Shown one piece after another: positions 34,228-42,679 of a stretch of DNA of 64,000 nucleotides. A program made the translations under genes and the position numbers. Positions within the stretch are counted from its first letter, which is position 1, and every line of letters starts with the position of its first letter. Where the stretch lies: the NCBI GenBank assembly GCA_015482705.2, contig JADMLA020000040.1, positions 1 to 64,000 of the forward strand, given 5' to 3'. This DNA comes from Prosthecochloris sp. (GTDB lineage: Bacteria; Bacteroidota; Chlorobiia; Chlorobiales; Chlorobiaceae). The notes under the pieces are model-generated. The model searched no databases. It saw nothing but the letters and a program-made list of their open reading frames with translations, and was not told the origin of the DNA.

Positions 34228-34779
34228 ATGGATTTAAGTTCACTACGTCCTGCAAAAGGTGCGGTAAAGAACAGGAAAAGAATCGGCAGGGGACCGGGGT
34301 CCGGAAACGGGACGACGGCAGGAAAAGGTAACAAGGGGCAGCAGTCGAGGAGCGGTTATTCCCGCCCTATATCGGAAGGCGGTCAGATGCCGATATACAG
34401 AAGGTTGCCGAAGTTCGGCTTTACCAAGCCAAACAAAAAGAACGTTATTTCTGTCAACCTGTCTCAGATTGCGCTCTGGATTGAAAACGAGAAGGTATCG
34501 GCTGAAAAGATCACCATAGAGGATCTCAAGAAGCTCTGTAGTGCGAGTCGGGCTGATTACTTCAAGATTCTCGGAAACGGAGAACTGAAGTCGCCGGTAA
34601 ACATAACAGCGCATTTTATCAGCAAGTCCGCAGAAGAAAAGATTGTCAAGGCAGGCGGTTCCATTGCCCTTGCATCGCGTACTCTTCTTGAAGCTGAAAG
34701 GATCAAGGAGCTTTCGCTCGATGAAGCGTTGATGAAGCCGAAGGCTCGTGTGAAAAAGACGAAAGAAAAAAAGTCCTGA
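34228..34779 (+). CDS. rplO: 50S ribosomal protein L15
   Basis: L15 of 183 residues. The Gly-rich N-terminal arm (KRIGRGPGSGNGTTAGKGNKGQQSRSG) is diagnostic. The Lys-rich tail after about residue 165 is longer than the E. coli form (144 residues). secY starts 18 bp later. Confidence 0.97.
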   Translation: MDLSSLRPAKGAVKNRKRIGRGPGSGNGTTAGKGNKGQQSRSGYSRPISEGGQMPIYRRLPKFGFTKPNKKNVISVNLSQIALWIENEKVSAEKITIEDLKKLCSASRADYFKILGNGELKSPVNITAHFISKSAEEKIVKAGGSIALASRTLLEAERIKELSLDEALMKPKARVKKTKEKKS

Positions 34780-34797
34780 ACCGCTCATTGATCACTT

Positions 34798-36123
34798 ATG
34801 AAGCTGACTGAGAGCCTCCAGAATATCAATAAAATTCCCGAATTGCGGCAGCGGATTCTTTATACGCTGCTGCTGTTGTTTATTTACAGAATCGGATCAC
34901 ACATAACGCTTCCAGGTGTTGATGCCGCTGCAGTGTCCGGTGCGTCACAAACCCATGCCAGTGATCTCTTCGGCTTGTTCGATCTCTTCGTGGGTGGAGC
35001 GTTTGCCAGGGCATCGATCTTTTCTCTGGGAATCATGCCGTACATTTCTTCGGCCATTATCGTTCAGCTGCTCGGTGCTGTAACGCCATATTTTCAAAAG
35101 CTGCAGAAGGAAGGCGAAGAAGGCCGGCAGAAAATAAATCAATATACCAGGTACGGGACTTTGGTAGTGGCTTCGCTACAGGCCTGGGGTGTCAGTGTAA
35201 GCCTTGCAAGTCCGGCGTCTTTCGGAAGGGTCGTCGTTCCCGATCCAGGGTTTTTCTTTATGTTTTCTACCGTGTTGATTCTCACCGCAAGCACACTGTT
35301 CGTCATGTGGCTCGGTGAAAAAATTACCGAAAGCGGGATAGGTAACGGCATATCTCTCATCATCATGATCGGTATTCTCGCCCGTTTTCCGCAGTCGCTT
35401 GTGGCCGAGTTTCAGTCTGTTGCTCTTGGAAGCAAAAACTGGATCGTTGAAGCGGTCATTCTCGCATTGATGGTATTGATCGTCGCCGCGGTTGTCGTTT
35501 TGACTGTTGGAACGAGGCGGATACCCGTACAGCATGCAAAAAGAGTCGTTGGAAGAAAGATGTACGGTGGTGGAACCCAGTATATTCCGATGAGGGTGAA
35601 TACCGCCGGTGTCATGCCGATTATTTTTGCCCAGTCCATCATGTTTCTGCCAAGTACGTTTCTCTCTTTCTTTCCGGAAAGCGAGATTATGCAGAATGTG
35701 GCCAATGTGTTTGCCTACGATTCTTGGTGGTATGCGATCATGTTCGGTTCGATGATTGTTTTCTTCACGTACTTTTATACAGCTATTGCGTTCAACCCGA
35801 AAGAAGTGGCCGATACGATGCGCAGACAGGGTGGTTTCATCCCCGGAGTGCGCCCGGGCAAGAGCACCGCTGATTTCATAGATAACATTTTAACCAGGAT
35901 AACGCTTCCTGGAGCCATATCGCTGGCGTTCATCGCGGTTCTGCCTACGTTTCTCACAAAATTCGCTAATGTGACTCCGGGATTTGCACAGTTTTTCGGT
36001 GGGACAAGCCTACTGATTATTGTCGGTGTCGGACTCGATACGCTTCAGCAGATCGAAAGTCACTTGCTGATGCGCCATTATGACGGTTTTATGAAATCGG
36101 GTAAAGTTCGTGGCCGCAGATGA
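34798..36123 (+). CDS. secY: Preprotein translocase subunit SecY
   Basis: The 441-residue channel-forming subunit of the Sec translocon has ten membrane helices. The helix 2 plug region begins at GVDAAAVSG. RIGSHITLPGVD and the cytoplasmic loop GGTQYIPMRVNTAGVMPIIFA are family signatures. SecE and SecG are not in this window. Its place at the end of the spc operon is standard, followed by map rather than adk. Confidence 0.99.
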   Translation: MKLTESLQNINKIPELRQRILYTLLLLFIYRIGSHITLPGVDAAAVSGASQTHASDLFGLFDLFVGGAFARASIFSLGIMPYISSAIIVQLLGAVTPYFQKLQKEGEEGRQKINQYTRYGTLVVASLQAWGVSVSLASPASFGRVVVPDPGFFFMFSTVLILTASTLFVMWLGEKITESGIGNGISLIIMIGILARFPQSLVAEFQSVALGSKNWIVEAVILALMVLIVAAVVVLTVGTRRIPVQHAKRVVGRKMYGGGTQYIPMRVNTAGVMPIIFAQSIMFLPSTFLSFFPESEIMQNVANVFAYDSWWYAIMFGSMIVFFTYFYTAIAFNPKEVADTMRRQGGFIPGVRPGKSTADFIDNILTRITLPGAISLAFIAVLPTFLTKFANVTPGFAQFFGGTSLLIIVGVGLDTLQQIESHLLMRHYDGFMKSGKVRGRR

Positions 36124-36154
36124 CAGATATATTAATAGGATAGGATGATTTAGT

Positions 36155-36931
36155 ATGATTACGATCAAGAGTCAAAGAGAAGTTGAGCTGATGAGGGAGT
36201 CGGGAGCGATCGTTGCCGCGGCTCTCGACATGATAGGGGAGGAAATTTGCGAGGGAATGACGACCCTTGAACTCGATACGATGGCCGAGGGATGCATTCG
36301 CGACCATGATGCAGTACCGAGTTTTCTTCATTACCGCCCGAAAGGGGATTTGAGTGTAAAGCCTTATCCGGCAACCCTCTGTGTTTCCATCAATGAGGAG
36401 GTCGTTCATGGAGTGCCGGACAAGAAAAGGATTATCAAAGAGGGGGATATCGTTTCCGTCGATTGCGGTGCATACAAAGGCGGATACCACGGAGATTCTG
36501 CGCGAACCTATATCATCGGTGATGTCCCGCAGGAAGTCAGGAAGCTGGTGACCGTTACCAGGGAGTGTCTGGAACGGGGTATTGCACAAGCCGTTGAGGG
36601 AAACCGTCTGCACGATATTTCTGCAGCAGTCGAGGAGCATGCCCGTTCGAACGGTTTCAGTGTCATTGAAAATATGGTGGGCCACGGAATCGGTAGCGAG
36701 TTGCACGAAGAGCCGGCGGTACCGAATTACGGACGGAAAAATACAGGCGTCAAGCTTCGTGAAGGAATGGCATTGGCTATCGAGCCTATGATAGCTATGG
36801 GCAGGTCGAGAAATGCGGTATCGAAAAACGGTGAATGGGTTGCCGTGACGGAAGACGGAAAGCCATCGGCACATTTCGAGCACACGATCATTGTTAGAAA
36901 GGGCAGTGCTGAAATTATGACGCTGTCGTAG
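36155..36931 (+). CDS. map: Methionine aminopeptidase type I
   Basis: The 258-residue enzyme removes the initiator Met from nascent proteins. The metal ligands are visible in order: VDCGA and GYHGDSART (two Asp), VGHGIGSELHEEP (His), then AIEPM and the late FEHT Glu. No N-terminal extension. Start ATG after TTAGT. infA follows after 42 bp. Confidence 0.98.
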   Translation: MITIKSQREVELMRESGAIVAAALDMIGEEICEGMTTLELDTMAEGCIRDHDAVPSFLHYRPKGDLSVKPYPATLCVSINEEVVHGVPDKKRIIKEGDIVSVDCGAYKGGYHGDSARTYIIGDVPQEVRKLVTVTRECLERGIAQAVEGNRLHDISAAVEEHARSNGFSVIENMVGHGIGSELHEEPAVPNYGRKNTGVKLREGMALAIEPMIAMGRSRNAVSKNGEWVAVTEDGKPSAHFEHTIIVRKGSAEIMTLS

Positions 36932-36973
36932 GGAAGCTGGAACTCATTTTAAAAAAAAAGGAGTTTGTAAAGA

Positions 36974-37192
36974 TTGGCGAAGGAAGATTCGATTGAAGTA
37001 GAAGGTGAAATTCTCGAAGCATTGCCGAATGCGCAGTTCAAGGTAAAGCTCGAGAACGGCTTGGAAATCCTGGCGCATGTATCCGGAAAGATTCGAATGC
37101 ACTATATCAGGATTCTTCCCGGTGACAAGGTCAAGGTTCAGATTTCCCCGTACGATTTGACCAAGGGAAGGATTACCTACAGATACAAGTAA
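36974..37192 (+). CDS. infA: Translation initiation factor IF-1
   Basis: The 72-residue S1-fold protein starts with TTG (AKEDSIEVEGEILEALPNAQF follows directly). HVSGKIRMHYIRILPGDKVKV and LTKGRITYRYK are diagnostic. AAAAGGAG precedes the start. It sits between map and rpmJ, as in most bacteria. Confidence 0.98.
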   Translation: MAKEDSIEVEGEILEALPNAQFKVKLENGLEILAHVSGKIRMHYIRILPGDKVKVQISPYDLTKGRITYRYK

Positions 37193-37229
37193 ATCCGGGG
37201 TGAAGTAACGCTTTAAATCGGATGAGCTG

Positions 37230-37259
37230 TTGATTGTTTTCATAAAAATTTGTTATATT
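37230..37259 (+). promoter_or_regulatory. Predicted internal promoter before rpmJ
   Basis: TTGATT (37230-37235), an 18-base spacer and TATATT (37254-37259) lie in an AT-rich gap of 117 bp between infA and rpmJ. This is the longest gap in this part of the cluster apart from the rplN-tRNA-rplX junction, which supports a separate alpha-operon promoter. Confidence 0.45.
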
Positions 37260-37309
37260 ATAGGCCTTTTCTGTTTTGAGAGCCAATACTATCATAGTGG
37301 GAGTTAACC

Positions 37310-37426
37310 ATGAAAGTTTATTCATCTATTAAAAAACGTTGTGAACATTGCCGCATTATCAGGCGCAGAGGGAAAAGGTTTGTGATCTGTAAAGTAAACC
37401 CGAGTCACAAGCAGCGTCAGGGTTGA
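37310..37426 (+). CDS. rpmJ: 50S ribosomal protein L36
   Basis: L36 of 38 residues: MKVYSSIKKRCEHCRIIRRR, then GKRFVICKVNPSHKQRQG. It keeps the zinc ligands Cys11, Cys14, Cys27 and His33, so it is the zinc-binding form. A GGGAG ribosome site sits 6 bases before the ATG. The gene is too short for common length filters but is certain by its sequence and its position before rpsM. Confidence 0.98.
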   Translation: MKVYSSIKKRCEHCRIIRRRGKRFVICKVNPSHKQRQG

Positions 37427-37465
37427 TAAAGCAGGAATTAAGAATAACGACATACAAAGAAGATT

Positions 37466-37843
37466 ATGAGGATTGCTGGGGTAAATTTGCCGCTAAACAA
37501 GCATGCTGTTATTGCCTTGACACATATTTACGGCATCGGGAAAACATCTGCTAAAAATATTCTTGAGCGTGCAGGAATAGATCCCGCCAGAAAAATTTCG
37601 GAGCTGAACGACGATGAGGCTCACTCCATAAGGGAGATTATTTCAGAGGATTATATCGTCGAAGGTCAGGCAAGAGGAGAGCAGCAGTTGTCCCTCAAAC
37701 GTTTGATGGATATCGGCTGTTACAGAGGATTGCGTCACAGGCGTTCCTTGCCTGTAAGGGGTCAGCGCACGCAAACAAATGCGAGGACTCGGAAAGGAAG
37801 ACGTAAAACTGTCGCAGGTAAGAAGAAAGCGGTCAAGAAGTAA
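37466..37843 (+). CDS. rpsM: 30S ribosomal protein S13
   Basis: The 125-residue S13 bridges subunits in the head. IAGVNLPLNKHAVIALTHIYGIG and RGLRHRRSLPVRGQRTQTNARTRKG are signatures. The basic C-terminal tail is complete. rpsK follows after 50 bp. Confidence 0.98.
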   Translation: MRIAGVNLPLNKHAVIALTHIYGIGKTSAKNILERAGIDPARKISELNDDEAHSIREIISEDYIVEGQARGEQQLSLKRLMDIGCYRGLRHRRSLPVRGQRTQTNARTRKGRRKTVAGKKKAVKK

Positions 37844-37893
37844 GCGTCAGTAGTTGAAAGAGCTAACACAGATACCAAAGATTGTAAAGATAC

Positions 37894-38277
37894 ATGGCTA
37901 CAACAAGCAGGAAGAAAAAGAAGGTAAAAGTTACTTCTGAAGGCACGGTGCATATCAAGGCGTCGTTTAACAACGTATTGGTGACCATAACCGATATGCA
38001 GGGAAATACCGTTTCCTGGTCAAGTGCCGGTAAAAACGGTTTTAAAGGATCCAAGAAAAATACTCCATATGCTTCGCAGGTGACGTCTGAAGCTGCTGCA
38101 AAAGAAGCTTATGATTTAGGTATGCGGTATGTACACGTGCTCATTAAAGGCCCGGGTTCTGGTAGGGATGCGGCAATCAGGGCTTTGCAGGGTGCGGGAC
38201 TGGAAGTGCGATCCATAAAGGATATCACACCCCTTCCGCATAACGGCTGTAGACCTCCGAAACGCAGAAGGGTCTGA
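37894..38277 (+). CDS. rpsK: 30S ribosomal protein S11
   Basis: The 127-residue S11 is part of the platform. HIKASFNNVLVTITDMQGN and GPGSGRDAAIRALQ are diagnostic; the C-terminus ends in CRPPKRRRV as usual. rpsD follows after 43 bp. Confidence 0.98.
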   Translation: MATTSRKKKKVKVTSEGTVHIKASFNNVLVTITDMQGNTVSWSSAGKNGFKGSKKNTPYASQVTSEAAAKEAYDLGMRYVHVLIKGPGSGRDAAIRALQGAGLEVRSIKDITPLPHNGCRPPKRRRV

Positions 38278-38320
38278 TCACCATTTAGCTAACAAGAATA
38301 TTTCAATGAGTTAATTTGAT

Positions 38321-38932
38321 ATGGCAAGATTCAGAGGTTCTATTACTAAAGTATCAAGAAGATTAGGGGTTGCTCTATCGCCCAAGGCGGAAAAATATCT
38401 TGAAAAACGTCCATATGCGCCAGGTGAGCATGGGCAGTCGAGAAGGGGAAAGGTTTCGGAATATGCACTGCAGCTGCGTGAAAAACAAAAGATGAAGTAT
38501 CTGTACGGTGTGCTCGAAAAACAGTTCCGCAATTATTATAAAAAAGCCGTTTCCCAGCGCGGTGTGACCGGTGACAACCTTGTGAAATTGCTTGAGAGAC
38601 GCTTTGACAATGTTGTGTTCAGGGCTGGATTTTCTCCGTCGAGAGCCGGAGCCAGGCAACTTGTAACCCATGGCCATCTTCTGGTTAACGGAAAAAAAGT
38701 CAATATTCCATCATATCTGTTGAAGCCCGGTGATGCAATTGAATTCAGGCAGAAAAGCCAGAACCTTGATGCCGTTACCGATTCACTCAACAAAGCTCCG
38801 GAATCACGCATACCATCATGGATCCAGGTCGACAAGGCGCATAAGAAAGCGGTATTTCTGACTGTACCTGAGCGGGAAGAAGTACAGGAGCCGTTTAATG
38901 AACAGCTTGTTGTTGAGTTGTACTCCAAGTGA
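38321..38932 (+). CDS. rpsD: 30S ribosomal protein S4
   Basis: The 203-residue S4 nucleates the 5' domain of 16S rRNA. The S4 RNA-binding domain (RLDNVVFR-like RRFDNVVFRAGFSPSRAGARQLVTHGHLLVNGKKV region) is intact. It lacks the zinc Cys cluster of some S4 proteins. rpoA follows after 29 bp. Confidence 0.98.
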   Translation: MARFRGSITKVSRRLGVALSPKAEKYLEKRPYAPGEHGQSRRGKVSEYALQLREKQKMKYLYGVLEKQFRNYYKKAVSQRGVTGDNLVKLLERRFDNVVFRAGFSPSRAGARQLVTHGHLLVNGKKVNIPSYLLKPGDAIEFRQKSQNLDAVTDSLNKAPESRIPSWIQVDKAHKKAVFLTVPEREEVQEPFNEQLVVELYSK

Positions 38933-38961
38933 TTTTAATGAAACTCTAAGGTATAAAGCCC

Positions 38962-39948
38962 ATGATATACCAAATGCAGATGCCAGAGAAAATTGATGTA
39001 GATGAAGGAACGCATAATGACAGGTATGGTACGTTTATAGCACAGCCTCTGGAGAGAGGGTATGGTGTTACGCTTGGCAACGCAATGCGCAGGGTGCTCC
39101 TTGCGTCTCTGCCCGGAACGGCAATTACCGGCGTTAAGATCGACGGCGTCTTTCATGAATTTTCAGCAGTCGATGGTGTGCGTGAAGATGTTCCGGAGAT
39201 TATTCTCAATCTTAAGAAAGTTCGATTCAAATCATCGAACAAGAGAAGTTGTAAAACGACGCTGACCATAGAGGGGCCGGCCGATGTGACTGCGGGAGAC
39301 ATCGTTGCGCAAGAGGGTGAATTCGAAGTACTGAACACCGATCTGCATATCGCTACGGTGAATGCAGGTGCGAAGCTGAGTATGGATGTATATATCGGTC
39401 GCGGCAGAGGTTATGTGCCGGCTGACGAAAATCGTGGAGAAGGTATGCCTATCGGGTTCATCGCTCTCGATGCGATTTTCACTCCAATTAAAAATGTGAA
39501 GTTTGCGGTTGAAAATACCCGTGTCGGGCAGAGGACAGATTACGAGAAAATGATTCTCGATGTCGAAACCGATGGTTCCATTTCTCCTGACGATTCAATC
39601 AGCCTCGCAGGTAAGATCATTAACGATCATGTTTCGCTTTTTGCAAACTTCTCGCCGACTGAGGAAGAGTTTACCGAAGAGGAGTACAAACAGCAGGATG
39701 ATGAGTTCGAAAGCATGCGCAAGCTGCTGCAAACCAGAATCGAGGATCTTGATCTTTCAGTTCGTTCACACAACTGTTTGAGACTTGCGGAAATCGAATC
39801 TCTCGGAGATCTGGTTTCCCGAAAAGAGGACGAGCTTCTTACGTACAAGAACTTCGGCAAGAAATCCTTGATGGAACTGAAGGAACAATTGGATAAGTTT
39901 GACCTGAAATTTGGTATGGATATAACCAAGTATCAGATGAAAGGGTAA
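38962..39948 (+). CDS. rpoA: RNA polymerase alpha subunit
   Basis: The 328-residue alpha subunit has the N-terminal assembly domain (YGTFIAQPLERGYGVTLGNAMRRVLL) and the C-terminal DNA- and activator-binding domain (LDLSVRSHNCLRLAEIESLGDLV ... KNFGKKSLMELKEQL), joined by an acidic linker near residues 230-245. Position between rpsD and rplQ is standard. Confidence 0.99.
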   Translation: MIYQMQMPEKIDVDEGTHNDRYGTFIAQPLERGYGVTLGNAMRRVLLASLPGTAITGVKIDGVFHEFSAVDGVREDVPEIILNLKKVRFKSSNKRSCKTTLTIEGPADVTAGDIVAQEGEFEVLNTDLHIATVNAGAKLSMDVYIGRGRGYVPADENRGEGMPIGFIALDAIFTPIKNVKFAVENTRVGQRTDYEKMILDVETDGSISPDDSISLAGKIINDHVSLFANFSPTEEEFTEEEYKQQDDEFESMRKLLQTRIEDLDLSVRSHNCLRLAEIESLGDLVSRKEDELLTYKNFGKKSLMELKEQLDKFDLKFGMDITKYQMKG

Positions 39949-39992
39949 AGAAGTAAACAGATTTTTAGAATTCTTGAGAGAACCATGCCGTT

Positions 39993-40496
39993 ATGCGCAA
40001 AGTAAAGTCAGCAAGAAAACTCGGGAGAACAGCAACCCATAGAAAAGCAACACTGGCTAATTTATCGACACAGTTGTTGCTGCATAAACGTATAGAGACC
40101 ACCGAGGCTAAAGCTAAAGAGGCAAGCCGATACGTAGAAAAAATCATCACCAAAGCAAAAGACGGTACCGTCCACGCTCAGCGGATCATTTTCCGTAAAA
40201 TCCGTGATAAAGCCGCTATACGCGAACTGTTCGAGGATATCGTCGGCAAGGTGGCTGACAGAAACGGAGGGTATACGAGAGTTGTGAAACTCGCTCCTCG
40301 ATACGGTGATGCTGCAAAAATGGCAGTACTCGAGCTGGTCGATTATACAGAGGCACCTCAGGATGCTCCACAACAGGCAAAACAAGATCGTTCCAAACGA
40401 GTTCGTGGCTCGAAGAAAGCCGTTACAACAGCACCCGAAAAAAGTGACGTTGTCGAGCCTGTTGAAAATGAGACACCGGCATCTGAAAAAGAATAA
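39993..40496 (+). CDS. rplQ: 50S ribosomal protein L17, long form
   Basis: The 167-residue protein is longer than the about 120-130 residues usual for L17. The core (KLGRTATHRKATLANLSTQLL and the C-terminal GGYTRVVKLAPRYGDAAKMAVLELVD) ends near residue 122. A Gln/Lys then Glu-rich tail of about 45 residues with low complexity follows. It is the last gene of the alpha operon; a strong terminator lies 57 bp after the stop. Confidence 0.97.
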   Translation: MRKVKSARKLGRTATHRKATLANLSTQLLLHKRIETTEAKAKEASRYVEKIITKAKDGTVHAQRIIFRKIRDKAAIRELFEDIVGKVADRNGGYTRVVKLAPRYGDAAKMAVLELVDYTEAPQDAPQQAKQDRSKRVRGSKKAVTTAPEKSDVVEPVENETPASEKE

Positions 40497-40552
40497 GTGA
40501 AACAAGTATTTCGCTTTCTGCCTTTACCGGCGTCAGCGATGCTGTGTATAGA

Positions 40553-40594
40553 AAGCACCTTGAACAAATGAAATAATTGTTCAAGGTGCTTTTT
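40553..40594 (+). terminator. Intrinsic terminator of the ribosomal cluster
   Basis: AAGCACCTTGAACAA (40553-40567) and TTGTTCAAGGTGCTT (40577-40591) form a perfect 15-bp stem with a 9-nt loop, followed by TTTT. It closes the alpha operon. Its complement could also end rsmG transcription coming from the other strand. Confidence 0.93.
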
Positions 40595-40614
40595 CCATTT
40601 GACCAGGTGATCGT

Positions 40615-41277
40615 TCAGCTTTTGGCGGTGACAATGTATTTATTGTCGAAGCAGTCGTCGAATTGATCGATCGGTATAAGAGAGATATCCGCAGGGAAAC
40701 CGTTATTCTTTTTTGCGAAGTTCAGCGCTTCTTCAATTTCTTTTTCAAGGCTGCCACCCTTGAGGCATATGAGTGAACCTCCGGGGAGCAAGAGTCTTTC
40801 TGCGTAACGACACAGGTTACGAAGCGGTGCAACCTGGCGGCTGAGTACCGTGTGAAAAGCCATTCCTTTCAACTCTTCGGCCCTCTCTTTTTTCGCCAGA
40901 ACATTTTCCAGTCCAATCGTCTGTATCATTTCCTTGCATGCATTGATTTTTTTCCCTGTTGCATCGATGAGCAGAAAGGAGGTTTCCGGGAATGCTATGG
41001 CAAGAGGTATACCGGGCAGTCCTCCACCCGTACCGATATCGAGCACTTTGTCACCGGGTTCGAAGCGATGGTACAAGCCGATAAGCAGGGAATGAAAGAT
41101 GTGCCGGATGAGCAGCGGGGCCTTTTCTTTTCTACTGACTAAGTTGAGGGATGTATTCAGCGATTCGAGAAGGTCGGCATACTTCTCCAGTTGCCGGAGC
41201 TGCACATCATGTAACAGGAGTCCTTTCTCTGCACACGCTTGCTGTATTCGTTCTATATTGTTAGGTACTGACTCCAT
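40615..41277 (-). CDS. rsmG: 16S rRNA (guanine-N7) methyltransferase RsmG
   Basis: The 220-residue class I methyltransferase (GidB) modifies G527 of 16S rRNA. The SAM-binding motif VLDIGTGGGLPGIPLAI and the LSRQVAPL segment are diagnostic. It converges on rplQ and is divergent from the manC-like gene. Loss of this gene gives low-level streptomycin resistance in other bacteria; this copy looks intact. Confidence 0.94.
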   Translation of the reverse strand: MESVPNNIERIQQACAEKGLLLHDVQLRQLEKYADLLESLNTSLNLVSRKEKAPLLIRHIFHSLLIGLYHRFEPGDKVLDIGTGGGLPGIPLAIAFPETSFLLIDATGKKINACKEMIQTIGLENVLAKKERAEELKGMAFHTVLSRQVAPLRNLCRYAERLLLPGGSLICLKGGSLEKEIEEALNFAKKNNGFPADISLIPIDQFDDCFDNKYIVTAKS

Positions 41278-41422
41278 TGCAAAACTTCTTGAAGAGGAGA
41301 GGTAACGGTTTTGAATCCATAAAATGATAAATTAACTGTAATGTATAAATTGTTACGGTGATGGGATGCCCTGAATTTCTCATTTTTTTAGTACACCCTG
41401 AAGAAAATATAATCCTTCGATA

Positions 41423-42538
41423 ATGCAGTTTCCGGTAGAGCATCTGTACGCGGTGATCATGGCCGGTGGAGCAGGCGGTTTGATGCTTTGGCCTTATTCG
41501 AGAAAAAAGACCCCAAAACAGTTTGTCGATGTTTTTGGGAGTGGAACGATGATCGAGTCTGCAATCGCCTGTGTTAAAGGAACGGTCTTACCCGAAAATA
41601 TCTATGTCGTGACGAATGTTCAGGGTGAGATGATGATGCGCCGGACATTACCTTGGTTTCCTCCCGAAAATATTCTCGTCGAACCTGTTGCAAGGGATAC
41701 CGCGCCTTGTATCGCTCTTGCTACGGCATATATCGGTAAAAAAGATCCTGATGCGGTGATGATTACCGTACCTGCCGACCTTCTTGTGCTCGACAAGAGG
41801 CTCTTCGGGGAAATTCTCGGCACGGGGGTTGCCGTTGCTCAGGACAGAAAAAGCATAGTGACCATAGGGGTGACGCCGGATCGTCCAGAACCGGAGTACG
41901 GCTACATTCAGGTTGATAAACTTCAGGTGAACGAAGCGAGTGGGCAGGAGGGCACGATTCCTATCTTTACGGTCAGAGCATTTGCCGAAAAGCCGGATAT
42001 CAAAACAGCACAGGAATTTATCGACAGTGGTGATTTCTACTGGAACAGCGGCGTTCTAATCTGGCACATCGATGCCATTCGCCGAGAGTTCGAGCGTTCG
42101 ATGCCGGATCTCTACAAGGACTTGCAAAGCATATATGACGTTATTGGTTCCGATAGGGAACGAGCGGTCATAGAGGATGTTTACAGTTGGCTGCATCCGG
42201 TATCGATCGCTTACGGTATTATGGAAAATGCCGAGTCTGTTTGTATGCTTGCCGGGAAGTTTGGATGGACTGATCTCGGGTGCTGGGATGATGTGCAGAA
42301 GGCCGGTGGAAAAGATGCCGGTGCTTCCATGGGAACAAATTTCAATATGGTGGAAGTCGATACGGCAAACAATTTTATCAAAAAAAGCGGCAAGAAAGCG
42401 GTTGCGATTGTCGGTCTTGAAGATATTATCGTTATCGATACAGAAGATGCTCTGTTGATATGCCGCAAAGGGCATTCGCAGGATGTAAAAAAGGTTGTCG
42501 ACATCCTACGCCGCGAAGGTCTTGAAGAATATCTCTGA
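41423..42538 (+). CDS. manC: Mannose-1-phosphate guanylyltransferase-like protein
   Basis: The 371-residue nucleotidyltransferase would make GDP-mannose. The N-terminal pyrophosphorylase loop reads GGAGGLMLWPYSRKKTPKQF (residues 15-34). The family pattern is GGxGTRLWPxSR..PKQF, so this copy has one extra residue and lacks the usual Arg after the Gly-x-Gly. The rest is typical: PVARDTAPCIALA, the VTVPADLLV-like ITVPADLL, AFAEKPD and YWNSGVLIW. No C-terminal isomerase domain. Activity may therefore be altered. Confidence 0.85.
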   Translation: MQFPVEHLYAVIMAGGAGGLMLWPYSRKKTPKQFVDVFGSGTMIESAIACVKGTVLPENIYVVTNVQGEMMMRRTLPWFPPENILVEPVARDTAPCIALATAYIGKKDPDAVMITVPADLLVLDKRLFGEILGTGVAVAQDRKSIVTIGVTPDRPEPEYGYIQVDKLQVNEASGQEGTIPIFTVRAFAEKPDIKTAQEFIDSGDFYWNSGVLIWHIDAIRREFERSMPDLYKDLQSIYDVIGSDRERAVIEDVYSWLHPVSIAYGIMENAESVCMLAGKFGWTDLGCWDDVQKAGGKDAGASMGTNFNMVEVDTANNFIKKSGKKAVAIVGLEDIIVIDTEDALLICRKGHSQDVKKVVDILRREGLEEYL

Positions 42539-42679
42539 GCTGTTGGATGTTTCGAAGAGAGGAGCGGGGGCACAATTATTCTGATATCGATCGAGGCTCT
42601 GTCACAAGAGGCTGTTGTCTTTCACGGGGATCCATCGTTTTTTCTTACACAGGGAGGGACTTCGGATGGATTGGATGCC

